From: Pseudozyma flocculosa PF-1
Taxonomy: Eukaryota; Basidiomycota; Ustilaginomycetes; Ustilaginales; Ustilaginaceae
Reading direction: 5' to 3'
DNA: 64,000 nt
Assembly: GCF_000417875.1 (NCBI RefSeq)
Contig: NW_006920886.1
Coordinates: 131,364-195,363 of the forward strand
Position 1 is the stretch's first letter. The number at the start of each line of letters is the position of its first letter. Below are positions 32,189 through 44,044 of this stretch, piece after piece. The notes beneath the pieces are model-generated. The model ran no database searches. It had not been told where the DNA came from and was given only the letters and a program-made list of their open reading frames with translations. A program made the position numbers and the translations under genes.

Positions 32189-34028
32189 GCTTGCCCTCCG
32201 TCTCGATGGCAGCGACTCTCTTCTTGATTTTATCGACGGCAGTACACTCGTCCCTCTTCTTGTTGTCAAGATCACCCGATCCCGTCCCCAAACCACCCAT
32301 GCATGCTACCCTCTGCTATCACATACGTTCCCATTTACAGCCCAGGCTTGTGGCACTGTCGGCGAGTCTACAGATTCGGCCACGACTCGGTTCCGCGTAG
32401 GTCACCGAGCCTCGGCGGCGGCCATGTCCTGGCGGTCCGCAGGACGCGCATTTCGAGCCATCCGCTAACGACGTCTATCCCCTCAGCCTCCCCCTCTTCC
32501 TCTTCCAGCGCCGTCTTTTCAGTGCCGGCTCGATCATCAGCACCCCTAGCGTCGCACCGCGCGCCACCTAGAGCAGCGTTGGCGCCTAGAGTGAGGGCCC
32601 ATCCATTCGCCTTTGCGATTTCACTCTACGGAGGGACGCTTGGCATGCCGCGACCACTTACAGGCGTCGTGCCTCGTACAGACGCTAAGGAGCCCGACGC
32701 CCTTCGAGCACGACGAATTCAGCCCTCCTGTGGAGCCGTCAGTCCCGGGCCCCAGATCCATGCCGTTGACCAAGGCATTGGCCCGTACCTGACCGAGACC
32801 ACGACCTCGACTGGAGCCATCCGCTTGAAAATGACCCTCCCCGGAGCCTTGGGCAGATACAGACTGTAGCCGCCAATCTGAACCCGAGATGACCGTCATA
32901 CGCTGTCAAGCATTCAGTAGTACCACATTTCGACCGCAGGTGGACGGACGGGCCGGCCGCGCCTCTTCGGCGACCCCACCTTGCGCGCCCCCCATGGCAA
33001 CGTCTGGTCCTGGCCTGCCGGGCGTGCCCGGTTGACCGCTTCTTTGCGTCCCCTTTGTATGCTCGCGCACCATTCAGGACAGGACCGGGCAGCTCATGAG
33101 TCTGGCGTGACCGAACGCGGCAGATGCACAGGACAACGCAACGCGCAGCGACGTCGGCCGACCTGCCGCCTGACGGGCTAGGCCTCTAGCGCGCTGGCGA
33201 GCACGTTCGTCGCGGTCTCGATGCTGGGCTGAATCGAGGGACCGACCCCGACAGCGCCGATAGGCTCAATCAATCGATACCGGGGCGTGACGCCGCTGCC
33301 GAGCCCGTCATCACACCAAGCAGGCACGAACGTCGGTCGTCATGAAATAAAGGGAATTTGGGGACGGCTCCCACCTCTCCTTTCGGCCCCGCCAACCACT
33401 ACTCTAGCTCTGCAGTCGTTGGCTATTGAGGCGCTCAACTGTCGGCAAGGTGGGGCGTTCCGTCGGCGCCCCTCCGGACCCCCCACGTCTGATTTGCTGC
33501 AACGCCCCTCGCCGCAGTCACCCAGCACCGCCCGGCTTACGCTGGCATCAAGGGGCGGTGGGGGAAGAGTCGCAAGCACGTACTGCACTCTTGCGCTGCT
33601 CGGCCCATCTCCTCGCGCTCGTGACGCCATGCCAACGCTTCTACCTCTTAGCCTCCTTCTTTTGCCCTAGTTCTCACCTTTCCCTCCCTCCGTTATCCTC
33701 TTCCTCATCTTCACCCTTCCCTCTCACCATCACAACCCCCTTCCTCCGCCTCCGCCCCTCGTATACAGCCACTCCTCATCCTTCACTGTATACCCTCCCT
33801 TCGAACTATCTCCCCCACGCCCTTCTCTCCACCGCCACACCCACGAGGACCAGGAGGAAGCCCCTCGTTTTCACCGGTGAGTCGAGTCCCGAGACTTGGT
33901 CCGCATCGTTGTCTCTGCGCGCCATCCAGCCTATCTAAACGGCCATTGTCTGCTCGTCAAACCAGCCAGCACACACCTTCCGATCTCCCAAGCCCTTCTC
34001 ACTTCGCCCAGGTCCAGCGATCGCCAGG
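32189..34028. other. 1.8-kb intergenic region
   Basis: No gene recognised. The right end (about 33640-33870) is strongly CT-rich and is likely the promoter/leader of the secreted protein gene. A GGTGAGT at 33870-33876 followed by CCAG near 34012-34015 may mark an intron in that 5' leader. The open frames in this stretch have no domain. Confidence 0.5.
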
Positions 34029-35363
34029 ATGAAGCTACTTCTCGTTGGCCTGCTTGGCCTTGCACTGTCCAGTTCCAGTCTGGTGGCGGCCAGCTCCGGC
34101 ATCGGTCACGGACGCCTGGCTCGTCGCGGCGGATCTCCTCTTTCGACCAAGCACTCGGCCCTCCTCCACAAGCGAGCGTTGCAGCGCCAGCGTCGCGACG
34201 GCGACGCGGACCCTCAGCAGCAGCTGGCGGAGATGCAGAAGCAGCTGCAGGCACAGATTGACACGCAGTCGAACAGCATCAACGACCAGCAGAAGCTCAA
34301 CGATTACCAGCACTACGTCGAGTCGCTGGTCGGCACCGGCGGTCCTTGGCTTGCTGCTCAGAATCCGACTTCGCAGGGCGGCAACAAAGTTGGCGGCAGC
34401 GGCCTGACGGACAAAGCGACGGCTGCGGGCACGACCTCGACCACTGACGGTGGCGATGCTGCCTCCAAGGAGGACTGTGAGGATGCCAAGGATGCCGGAC
34501 AGACTGCTCCCGCCGCCCAGAGCGAGCCCGACCTGACCGGAGGCAAGGAGCCCATCGACAAGAGGAACAGGCCCAAACACCGCCACCATCGCGAGAAGAA
34601 GGTGGCAGAGGCCACCCGGGCCCGCACTGCTCAAGCGGCCGCCCACAAGCACAAGGATCACCAGGGCAAGCCTGCAGGTGGATCTTCGCAGGGCAAGGAT
34701 GCACAGGGCGGCACCGGCAACGATGGCAACGGCAAGAACGGCAACGGCAGCAACCATGATGGCTCCGGAGATGATGGCAGCAACGGGGTGCGCAGCACGA
34801 CCACTTGGAGCTCGGACAGCGAGTCTGCCTCGTCATGGTCCAGCTCGTCGCACCACGAGACCGTCTCGTCGTCGTCGTCGAGCACTAGTGGCAAGGGAAA
34901 TGGCTCTGGATCGTCGGGTGGCTCTGGCACGCAGGGATCTGGATCGGGTGGCTCCGGTGCTAGCAGTGGCGATGGCGGAGATGCCGGTGCTCACTCTGAC
35001 AACCCCAACATCCCGAGCGACGTCAGGCCTCTGGTCGGACAGACCATGACGGGACGCGGCACCTTCTACAGCGCGGGCCTCGGTGCCTGCGGCAAGACCA
35101 ACAGCGATCAGGACATGATTGTCGCCGTGTCCAAGGACGTCTTCGAGCGCTTCAACCCGAGCGACGGCAACCCGAACCACAACCACCTGTGCGGCCTCAG
35201 AATCAAGATCACGTACAAGGGCAAGTCGGCCTTTGCCACGATAGAGGACGAGTGCCCGACGTGCCCGACGACCAGCCTCGACATGACCAAGACCCTGTTC
35301 GAGCACTTTGCCGACCCGGACCAGGGCGTCCTCAACGGGATGCAGTGGACCATCCTGGGTTAG
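34029..35363 (+). CDS. Secreted double-psi beta-barrel (RlpA/barwin-like) protein
   Basis: A single exon of 444 aa. Residues 1-21 are a clear signal peptide (MKLLLVGLLGLALSSSSLVAA). Dibasic sites follow at about residues 35-56 (LLHKRALQRQRR), possible Kex2 cuts. Residues 60-330 are a Gln-, then Lys/His-, then Ser/Gly-rich linker with low-complexity SGSGG repeats. The C-terminal 110 residues are a double-psi beta-barrel: GRGTFYSAGLGACG, the conserved-type IVAVS, HLCGLRIKITYKGK, DECPTCPTTSLDMT and the end MQWTILG. Four Cys are positioned as in fungal expansin-like/RlpA-like proteins. Such proteins bind or remodel cell-wall polysaccharide or act in host contact. The secreted location is well supported; the exact role is unknown. 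The long linker before the barrel is unusual. Confidence 0.88.
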   Translation: MKLLLVGLLGLALSSSSLVAASSGIGHGRLARRGGSPLSTKHSALLHKRALQRQRRDGDADPQQQLAEMQKQLQAQIDTQSNSINDQQKLNDYQHYVESLVGTGGPWLAAQNPTSQGGNKVGGSGLTDKATAAGTTSTTDGGDAASKEDCEDAKDAGQTAPAAQSEPDLTGGKEPIDKRNRPKHRHHREKKVAEATRARTAQAAAHKHKDHQGKPAGGSSQGKDAQGGTGNDGNGKNGNGSNHDGSGDDGSNGVRSTTTWSSDSESASSWSSSSHHETVSSSSSSTSGKGNGSGSSGGSGTQGSGSGGSGASSGDGGDAGAHSDNPNIPSDVRPLVGQTMTGRGTFYSAGLGACGKTNSDQDMIVAVSKDVFERFNPSDGNPNHNHLCGLRIKITYKGKSAFATIEDECPTCPTTSLDMTKTLFEHFADPDQGVLNGMQWTILG

Positions 35364-36011
35364 TCGGCCGGCACCTGCTCCGACTCGTCGCCCTCGCACC
35401 AAGCTGCCGCCATCAGACCGCCGTGATCGCACGCAAGCCCGCCTCGCTCGCCTGACAAGATTCAAGCCGCTTCAAGAGCATGGCCGTCGGCTGACCATTC
35501 TTCAAGGTGTCCTCAACCCCGTCTGCGTTCCTTCTCTTCCTTTTCCTCCCCCTTTGACGCCCCGCTTCGTCTTCCACATTATCCCCCTTCCTCCCTTGCT
35601 CGTGCACAGCAAGGCTCACGGTACTCCTGCAGGTCAGGTACGATGTTTTCTAGCGCCGCACCCTCGGGTACGAGGTTTCCTCGGCATCCACGCCACGTGC
35701 CGGTCTCTGTGGCGGATTGGGCTCGGCCGCGCGACGATAGTCAATAGCAGAAGAGGCAGGTCCCTCGAGCCGCCCACGTCGCCCTCGCATCCGAGATGCT
35801 CTCGCCGGCGTGTCTCACGAATTTCAAACGTTTCGCGATCCATCCACGCCTCACGTCGGATCGAGTCCCGGTGGAAGTGCGGAGGGGCCCTGTGCCCGGA
35901 CAGTGGTTGAATGTCTCGATAGCAGCGGATAGCAACGGCACCATGCCGATGCCATCCCCGCCATGCGCCCATCGAGCCTTGACTGCGACTATACGACGAT
36001 GCAGAATCGCC
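35364..36011. other. Convergent intergenic region
   Basis: This 648-bp stretch lies between the stop codons of the secreted protein gene and SEC15. It is CT-rich in its first half. Nothing else is recognised. Confidence 0.55.
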
Positions 36012-38918
36012 TCAGCGACGGATGAGCCTCGCTACTGCGTCCCTCTCCCTGCTCCGCCTGGCCGCGAGTTCGGCCTCTGCCGGTCCCCTGGAAGAATGGT
36101 AGCGCGCTATCCTCTCGAGAATGCCAGCCACTTTGAGCGGCTGCGCTTTCGAGTATCTAGCAATGGAGCGCGCGAGCAGGCGGGAGGACGAGGTTAGGCG
36201 GCATCAGCATGTCGTCGCGCCCGAGGAGAGAGGACGAAAGCTTGGGGCGGCAACTCACTTTGTCTGTCGCATCGTCGTGTTGTGCGCGTACTCGTTGACG
36301 GAGTCGGTCAGCAGGACGCCGAGAGTCTGGAGAGGTGGAAGGGATACGCGTTCGCCCTCGTCAGTCCCGCCGCCAGCACGGGTGGTCAACACGGCCCGGC
36401 GGACTCACCTGTCGAACCTCTTCAAAGACCTCTGCGAAGCCTTCGCCGAGCCCCTGCGCGTTTCTGCGCAAAAAGACAATGTCGATGTCGAGGTTGACGA
36501 GCCCCTTGAGGTTGCACATCGGTTCGTCGCGACCGAGCAGCTGGTCGTTGAGCAGCTGGTCGGCCATGTACCGGAACGCCGCGCGGTAGGCGTTCATCTT
36601 GACGTCGCGCGGGAGGAGGATGAGGACGCTGTCCATCATCGTCGTGAGCCAGTCGAGCACGTCCTGGAGGTAGGCCGCATGCTGGCCCGGCTCGCGCGAG
36701 CGGGCGGGCGTCCAGTCGTACTCTGCCAGCCCGATGAACTGGTCCAGCTTGGATGCGAGCGCCGAGTCGATGCGCTGCTGCGCCAGGCTCAGCGTCGTGG
36801 CAAAGTGCACCGACGCGTCGAGCCGCAGCTTGCCGCCGCGGTGGGGCGCCCGCAGCGCCGCCAGCAAACCCTCGAGCTCGGTGCAGGCCAGCTTGAAATG
36901 CTCGGCGTTGACGACAATCTGCGCAATCTGCGACAGGTTGGGCGTCTTTTCAAGGCTCGACCGGATGCCGTTGCTGACCTGCTGGATGAGGAGCTCGTCG
37001 AGCGACTTTTTGAGGATGTCGTCGATGTCGCGGTGGTGCTGCGAGAAACCGTCCGAGAAGGTGTAGTACTGGTCGACCAGGTTGCGGATGTCCATGCAGC
37101 AGAGCGGGTAGGTCTGCGAGAAGGGGAGCGAGAGCGGGAAGCCCTGCGAGCGGAGGCTGTCGGCGTCGCCGGGTTTGAGCCAGCACACGTTGAGCACCTT
37201 GGTCAGCTCGTCGGCGTTGTTGACCACCATGGGCTGGTGCTCGGTCTCGCGCATTGCCTGCTGGAAGTCGGCCGAGAAGCGATCGCGCAGCAGCTGGGCA
37301 TACCGCTCGAAGAGCGTCAGCAGCAGGGCGTTGAGCTTGGCCACGGTGAACGAGTAGCCCTCGAGCGTCTGGATGAACGTCTGCACCGCCGCTTTGGTGC
37401 TGACGTAGACCTTGGTGTCCTTGCAGTCGCGCAGGCCGACGCTGACAATGTCGACGACGCGCTCGCACATGTTGTCCCACAGGTCGTCGACCTCCTGGTC
37501 GGCGCGGAAGCCCGGCGGCGACGTCTGCAGCACGTGGTGCTCGACGATGAAGAAGCCCACCACCTCTTCGAGCAGCGCCGGGAACGTCGGGTTCGACGGG
37601 TGGAACGAGAGGCCCTGCGAGAGCAGCAGGTTGGCCTGCGCCCGGCGGTCCTCCTGGTAGTTTGCCTGCAGCTGCTCGCGCATGTCCATGATGTCGTAGA
37701 TATGGATGCACTGGTACAGCGGCTTGAAGTCGATCTTGACGTGCTCGTTTTCGACGAAGTTGTCTGCAGGTCGGTGATGGCGCGAGGGCCGGGCTGTGTC
37801 AACATGGTACCAACGGCCCGTCGGTCCGCGCTGGTCACTCACATTCGACCCTCTCGTTGACCACCAGCTCGATGGCCGAGTTGACCTTGGCCAGGCTGAG
37901 CATGGCGTCTCGCTGGCTCTTGATCCTCCAGCGCTTCTGCCGCGCCTCCATGGCGTCGAGGGCGAGCCGGCCGACGGTGCGGCTCTTTTCCCGGACCTCG
38001 TAAAGCCACTCCTTCATCTCTCTCGTCACCGCCTGCCGCACCTGCTCGCGCATCTGCGGTATGCTCTCCATCATGTGCTTGGCAAACTCGTGGTGCAGGA
38101 CCGCCTTGAGGTGGATCGTCTCGAGCTCCTCGAGCGACTGCGGGCATCATCGAGGCCAACGACGGTGTCAGCATCACCAGCATCCAGCAGATCGTCGAAG
38201 CATCGTAAGGCGGCAGCGCTTACCCTCAGTGCAGAGTAGTACTTTCTCGCCTGGATCAGGCTATCGATGCGGTTGGCCAGGTCGAGCACGCGCAGGCAGG
38301 CCTGGATCGTCTCGATGGCCTCGTCGACATTCTGGCCGACGCGCCTGGTCTCGAGAAGTTGCTTTTTCTGCGGCGTCGACCGGGGTCAGTTGGAGAGGAT
38401 GTTGTGTACCGCCCACCGTTCAGCGTATGTGCTCATGATGACAGAGGGCGGCGGTCCAGGCGGCATGTCGACACTAACCTTGTTGCCGAGTGACTGGCCG
38501 CCAGCCTGCACGTCCTCGTTGAGCTCTCCGATGCGGTGCTTAAGGCTGACGGTGCCCGAGCGGACACGGAGGAGCTTGTCTACAGCAGAGACAAAGTCCT
38601 GTTCGGAGTCGGGGTGCGAGGCGGAGCAAAGGGGACTGGGTGAGACGACCAGGGGCGTTGCTGCTGCCGCAATGCTGCGGACGGCCTACTCACCTGGTGG
38701 TTGGCGTTGCAGACGGTCTCGATCTCGTCGTCCTTCTGCCGGACAAAGGCCTTCAGGTGGCGCAGGAAGGCGTCCTGCTGCCTGGCCTCGTCGAGGCTCT
38801 TGATGATGGGGCCGAGCTGCTCGAGGTTCTCGCCCTCTGCGTCGAGGTCGCTAAAGAGGGTGAGCTGCTGAAGCTGCGCCTCAAGCGATACCAGCGGCCT
38901 GCGTGGCCTCGGTGCCAT
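36012..38918 (-). CDS. SEC15: Exocyst complex subunit Sec15
   Basis: Seven exons on the minus strand: 38918-38694, 38598-38479, 38367-38224, 38137-37843, 37763-36409, 36326-36259 and 36156-36012 (783 aa). All introns are GT-AG, 79-111 nt, and all junctions keep frame. Sec15 is the exocyst subunit that receives the Rab GTPase Sec4 on secretory vesicles and links to Sec10 at sites of growth. The N terminus is helical (LGPIIKSLDEARQQDAF). Next comes the coiled segment DFVSAVDKLLRVRSGTV, then YYSALR and SIPQMREQVRQAVTREMKEWL. The core contains VDFKPLYQCIHIYDI-type sequence (here KIDFKPLYQCIHIYDIMDM) and the long helical CorEx body. The last exon (KPLKVAGILERI-like) ends in a basic tail. Length and motifs fit the family. 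Confidence 0.93.
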
Positions 38919-41272
38919 GGTGGGCGACGTCCGTCCTCGAGGCGGTGCTGAATCAAGCGAACCGGGGCGCGGATGCCCGCCGAGGAGCGGTGCGGCGGCT
39001 GTTCCGAAGACGCTGCCCTAGCCTGCTCTGCTGGCCTCTTCGGAACAGCCTAGCCTGGGAGTGTGATGCCAGAGCTTCGCAGCAGATCGAGAGTCGAGAC
39101 AAGGAGGATGTGAGGCCGCGACCGGCGCGGACCGAAAGGGTCCTTCGACTATCGCCGCCGCCGTCGCCGAACGCGAGCGTGCGTCCGGATCAGCCGCTGC
39201 GTGTACCGCGGTGTCTCGGCCCGGAGCCGTCGGGGGGCCGTACTTGTTGTGGCAGAGAGTCGAGCCGGAGGGTGCGTCTGCGGAGGATCTCGACCGCGCT
39301 GACTCCGGCAGGTATATGATGGCAGCGGGGCAGGTGCGGGTGGCGATGGTGGCATGGGCGGTAGCGTCCAGGTAGGGTCCTGACCGTCGAGTGCTGCTGG
39401 CGGAGGAGTGGTCCGCGCGCAACCGGAAGTCGGCGAGCGGGCGGTCAAGACCCGATCCTCCTGGGTCACCGCCATCGGGCTCTGCCTTTGGCCACCTCTT
39501 GAACCCGGTCGGGCCTCCGCCTGGCCCTCGTCACCACCACCACTTCATCCTCCATGGGCTCGACCGCCCGTGGCGCCACGGTGGCGGCGGCGGTCGATCA
39601 TCGTAGGCGACCGGCTTTCAGCATGGCTGCGGGTCAGCACCGGTGCGCTGGATTCGGTGGGCCGGTCCCGACCCCTGCCTCGCCTCGCCTCGACCCCTGG
39701 CATGGATCGACGTCGCCTTTCCTAGGCCTTCCTTGTCTTCCCCTTGGTCCGGGGTTCGCAAGCCTCTGCACGCCCAACGCAGCTAAGCAGCTTGCTTCTT
39801 TACCCTCTGATGGCCGGTCATGCCGTCGTATTGCCACCAGCTCGCCGCCCGACAAGGTGAATGACGGCGGTTCGGGATCAGCGACCATTGTCGGCGCCGC
39901 CTTCGAGATCTGTCTCCGCCCTCGCGGTGCCGTGAGCTCCACATGAGCCCACCTTCGCGGCGGCCAAAAGGACATATGCATGTACGTATGTACGTACGTC
40001 CGTCCTTGCCTGGCCGCATCTCAGGTTAGCTGCTGTGCGGCTTGCTCCCCCTCGGTGGCACTCGCGGTCAAACCCCTTGCTTGTTGATGCGTGGTTGTTG
40101 TGGCGACCCAACGGCAAACCCTGCAGATCCCGTCGGTCGCTTCGCAACGGACGCCTTCGGCCGTGACCTAGCCTGTCCCACTGTCCAACCCGAAGCCAAG
40201 GCCTGGCCCAACGAGCCCACGCCGCACAGTCAGGTTGTCTTCGATTGTGGCCAACTGACCATGCCCGGCCGCTACCGCGGTCACCCTTGCGCAAGGGCTT
40301 TCGCCACACCACGTCGCCTAAGAACCCTTAGCGTCCTCTGTCGAAGGCAGGACGGAGACGGGCTGTCATCACATGCGGGCGGCTCCTTAGTCTTCGCGGT
40401 CGCCAATTTCCCTAGATTAAAGCTCTCTGACCGCCCTGCACCATCACGAAGGGACTGCAACGAGGTAGCACTGTCCCGTCGGTGTGGTCTTCTGAAGGCT
40501 TCCCAGCTCAACCTCTTCTCAGCCTCTGAACGGGGCCTAGGCGCGCTCTGGTACCTGCCATCGGCAGGACATGCGACTTCCGAACCGTATCGCGGCATTC
40601 GTCATGCTAGGAGGTGGCGCTGTTACCCTTTGGCAGCGGGCTTTGTGCTCCATGGCCGCAGCCCACGCACCGGACAGGACATGTACGGATGCGCACTCCC
40701 CCTGGCCACATGTAGAATGGTGCACCGGTCGCCGGCGTTGGGCTCAACCCACGTCGCCTTCCATGCAACACCGGCCTCGAAACCCGCAACCATCGACGCT
40801 TCCCCCCGGCAACGCATACGCTGCGGCGCACGGCGGGATGACACGGGACCACGCGAACCCCTACCTACCTGTGGGCCGAACAGACTCACCTCGAAGGCGC
40901 TTTCGGCGGAGGGTCACGCTCCTCCTGCTTCTGAACAACTCAGAGCCGGAAAGTCGTCTCGCCTTCCTCGCAATAAGTACCACGGCACCAAACGCCAGCG
41001 CAGGCCCTTCTAGCCGCCGGAAGTCTTGACCAGAGACTCGCTTTCCCTGGCCCACGGACCTCTGGAGGTCACCAGCCACGGTCCTTACACCACTCGCATC
41101 CTCGACAGCAAGGCAGAGACGATCGACATCCAAGTTGCAAGCTTCTTCAACCTCAGCGGAGGCCGCGGCAGCTCGACGGGACCAGGACAACTAAGCAGGA
41201 GTCTCCTCGTCGTTTGCTCGAGCAAGTGCCTACGGCAGTCACGCCGGCGCGCAACGGCGCACACAAGTACCC
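38919..41272. other. 2.35-kb divergent intergenic region
   Basis: This stretch lies between the start codons of SEC15 and the Ser-rich protein gene. No gene recognised. A TACG/GTAC-rich patch lies at 39980-40005. The region is less repeat-rich than the 6-kb and 50-kb gaps, and its open frames lack domains. Confidence 0.5.
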
Positions 41273-43675
41273 ATGTCGTACGAGCCGCTGACAGCGCGGC
41301 CGACGTCGCCGCGCAACCGCCCCGAGGGCCTGCGACTGCCCTACCGCGCTTCCGCCATGGATCGTCCAGCCTCGGCGCTGGCCGAATACCCGCACCGTCC
41401 GGACGGCTTCACCCCCTTTGTCAAGGCCGACGTCTTCGCCCATCAGACCGCGTTACAGGAGCCATCCGACGGACCAGGGTCGCACCTCGCCGGCTCGGGA
41501 GAAGGCAGCTGGCTGCTTCTCGCGAGTGGCCGCTACCAAGCCCGAGGATCGGCGATGAACGCTGGAGGAGGCCAGAGCGAGGGACAGCCAGAGGACCGGC
41601 TCGTGGTCCTCCAGCCAACGCTCCAGGGCCAGACTCGCCAGCTGGCCCGGCAGATTGGACTGTCGTACCTGGATGCTGGCGCCATCCAGCTGTACCTCGA
41701 GTGAGTCGTGGCATGCCGGCACCAACCTGGCAAACTGGCTTCCCGACCGCTGATATCTGGGCGGCCACTCTCTCTGCAATCTTCGCACACCAGGATCGAG
41801 GGTGATAGGGTCGCGACCCCGCTCCGCGTCGGCATGACGGAAGCATCCTGGAAGCTGGCCTTTGCACGCTTCTTTCCGGCGCCTCGACGCGGCACTCACG
41901 ACCCGTATGCGAGGCGGGAGAGTGGCAAGTGCGGCGGCGGCACCTGGCGGCACCACGGCGAGGTCTTTGATCTTGTCAACGGTCAGCAACGACGCGAGAG
42001 CCTCGCTGCCACCACTGCTCGCAGCTTCTCGGAGCCGGCGACCCCTGACGCGGGCGGAGTGTCAGGCGCGGCGTCCCCTAGTGCAAGGCCGGTGCATACC
42101 GACACGAGCCTCGAGAGGCTTCCTCTGCCGCCCTTGGCTGTCAGGACCGGTCTCCCGATCGCTGCGCGAGTCGCTTTTGTCGTCGCCGAGGTACCACTCC
42201 CGGAGCGGCTAGGCGCGTCACCGCGGCCAGGCTCCGGTCAGCAGCCTTCCTTCGCCGTGCATGGGCTGCCCACGCTGGATCGTCCCATTTCTAGATCCGG
42301 ACCGCGACAGCTGGCGCTAGCGCAGTCGTTTCCCCTGACGCACCGCTCGACATCGCTACCCGGCGCCACACCGCGGCAGGCCTCGTTTGCGCGCATGGTC
42401 ACCTCGAGCATCCCCAACTTTCGCGAAGACGATGCCTTGAAGGACGTGGGCAGCTCCCGCATCGGCATCGCAAACCATCATTCGCTCTCGACCACACCGA
42501 TCAGCAACAATCTCGAGTCGAGCGACGACGAAGGTGCTCTCACGGGCAAGGCGGAGCGCTTCGATTTCGGGGGCCGCGCGCTTGGCAATCTGCCGACGCT
42601 TTCGAGCTCGGGCAGAGACCACATCGGCGGAAGCGGCGACTACGGTCTCGTCAAGCCGGCATCGTCGCCGTCGCTGTCGGAGTCGAGTTCCGATGTCTCG
42701 CCGGCTTTGCTCGGCGTCGATGGCCAGTTTGAGACGCGCGACCTCCGACTGCGCGAGACGCCGCTCTCCATCAGCCCGCTCGGCATCACGGTCCCGGACG
42801 ACGGACAGGGCGGCTCGCTGCGTTCCGGAGCCATGCGCCGCAGGGCTGCCACAGGTCTGCCGCCTCTGAGGCAGAGCCTCATCGCGCCGACGGCCATTTT
42901 TGCGGCGAGAGAGGATCCAGGACCTGCCGAGGGATGCAAGTACTTCCTGGCCGATGCGGAGCGCCAGAGCGCAAGCGACCGGCTGCGTAGCTTCCTCTTT
43001 GGCGCGGGCAGCTCTGCGTCCGCGGTCCGCAACGGACAGGGACGGGGTAACGGCTATGGCGAGGATGAGCGCGACCGAAGCACCAGCCTCAACACGGACG
43101 CCGAGAGCTTTGAGCACCGCTCGAGCTACTCGGCGCGCACTTCGATGTCGTCGCTGTTTTCGGTGCCGCACGAGACAGAGTGGCCGATGGCGCACGGCAG
43201 CCACGTCGACCTAGCACTGGCGCGGTACGGTCAGCTGCCCGCGTCGAGCGGCCACAGCGCCAAGGGGAGCGGCTCTCCCGAGTCTCTGGACGTCCCGTCG
43301 CCGCACAACTGGAGGAGGGACAGCAGCGATCAGGTGCGGGCGCGCTCCCACGATACGGCGCTGGATCTGCCGAGCTACCAGCCCATGAGCCCGAGCAGCG
43401 CGTGGGCGGGCCTCGAGGGGCGGGCGCAGTCGCCGGACGCGCTGCGGAAGCTCTGCCTCGCTGCATCCGACTGGCAGGGCGGCGTCTTTGCGACCGATGG
43501 CCAGCACCTCGCCCAGCCGGCTGGCGAAGGCAATGGCGACTGCGACGGCGACGGCGAAGGCGAAGGCGCAAGCGACGCCTGGCTGTCGCAGCGAGCCTCG
43601 TTGCCGCCCCTGGTATCGACTGCCGTCACGCCGACGCCGCGCCACACGTCGTTGACCGACACCGCCGACTGCTGA
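41273..43675 (+). CDS. Unrecognised Ser-rich protein
   Basis: Two exons, 41273-41700 and 41794-43675 (769 aa). The intron is GTGAGT...CACCAG and joins IQLYLE to IEGDRVATPLRVGMTEASW; this most ordered-looking stretch (about residues 100-210) spans the junction. I do not recognise the family. Residues 100-150 (LQGQTRQLARQIGLSYLDAGAI) look helical. The segment with WKLAFARFF and GGGTWRHHGEVFDLVNGQ could be a small DNA- or protein-binding domain. The rest is Ser/Pro/Arg-rich and probably disordered, with a Gly/Asp/Glu-rich run near residue 730. There is no signal peptide or membrane segment. The ATG follows a short A/C-rich leader. It lies 370 bp upstream of the DUF866 gene on the same strand. 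A further intron inside exon 2 cannot be excluded. Confidence 0.7.
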
Positions 43676-44044
43676 GCGACCGGCTCCCTGAGCACCGAAA
43701 AGCATACCCAACCCTGCCTGATCTACGCAGAGCTCCCCTATACCCCTCGACGTATCATGTCGCATCTCCACCACCTTTGGGCTCTCCCACGTCTCACCAC
43801 TGTTCCCGGTTCCGGGGCTTCCAGCCCAGCATGTCATGCCCTTCGCTCTCTCTTCTCACTTCGCAATCCAGCTGAATGCAGTCCCTCGTCCCGCTCTGCT
43901 GTCGCGTGTCGTGCGACAAATGTGCACCTCCACTTTTTTCGCGCCCTCGCTGCCGCTGCAGCGAGCGCAGATCATCGTCGCGGCGCTGTGTGCTCTGCTG
44001 GCTTGCTTCTTGTCGCCCCCTCACCACCGCCTCACCTTGCAACG
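43676..44044. other. Short intergenic region
   Basis: This 369-bp stretch between two genes on the same strand is CT-rich near 43840-43990 and probably holds the promoter of the DUF866 gene. Confidence 0.5.
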
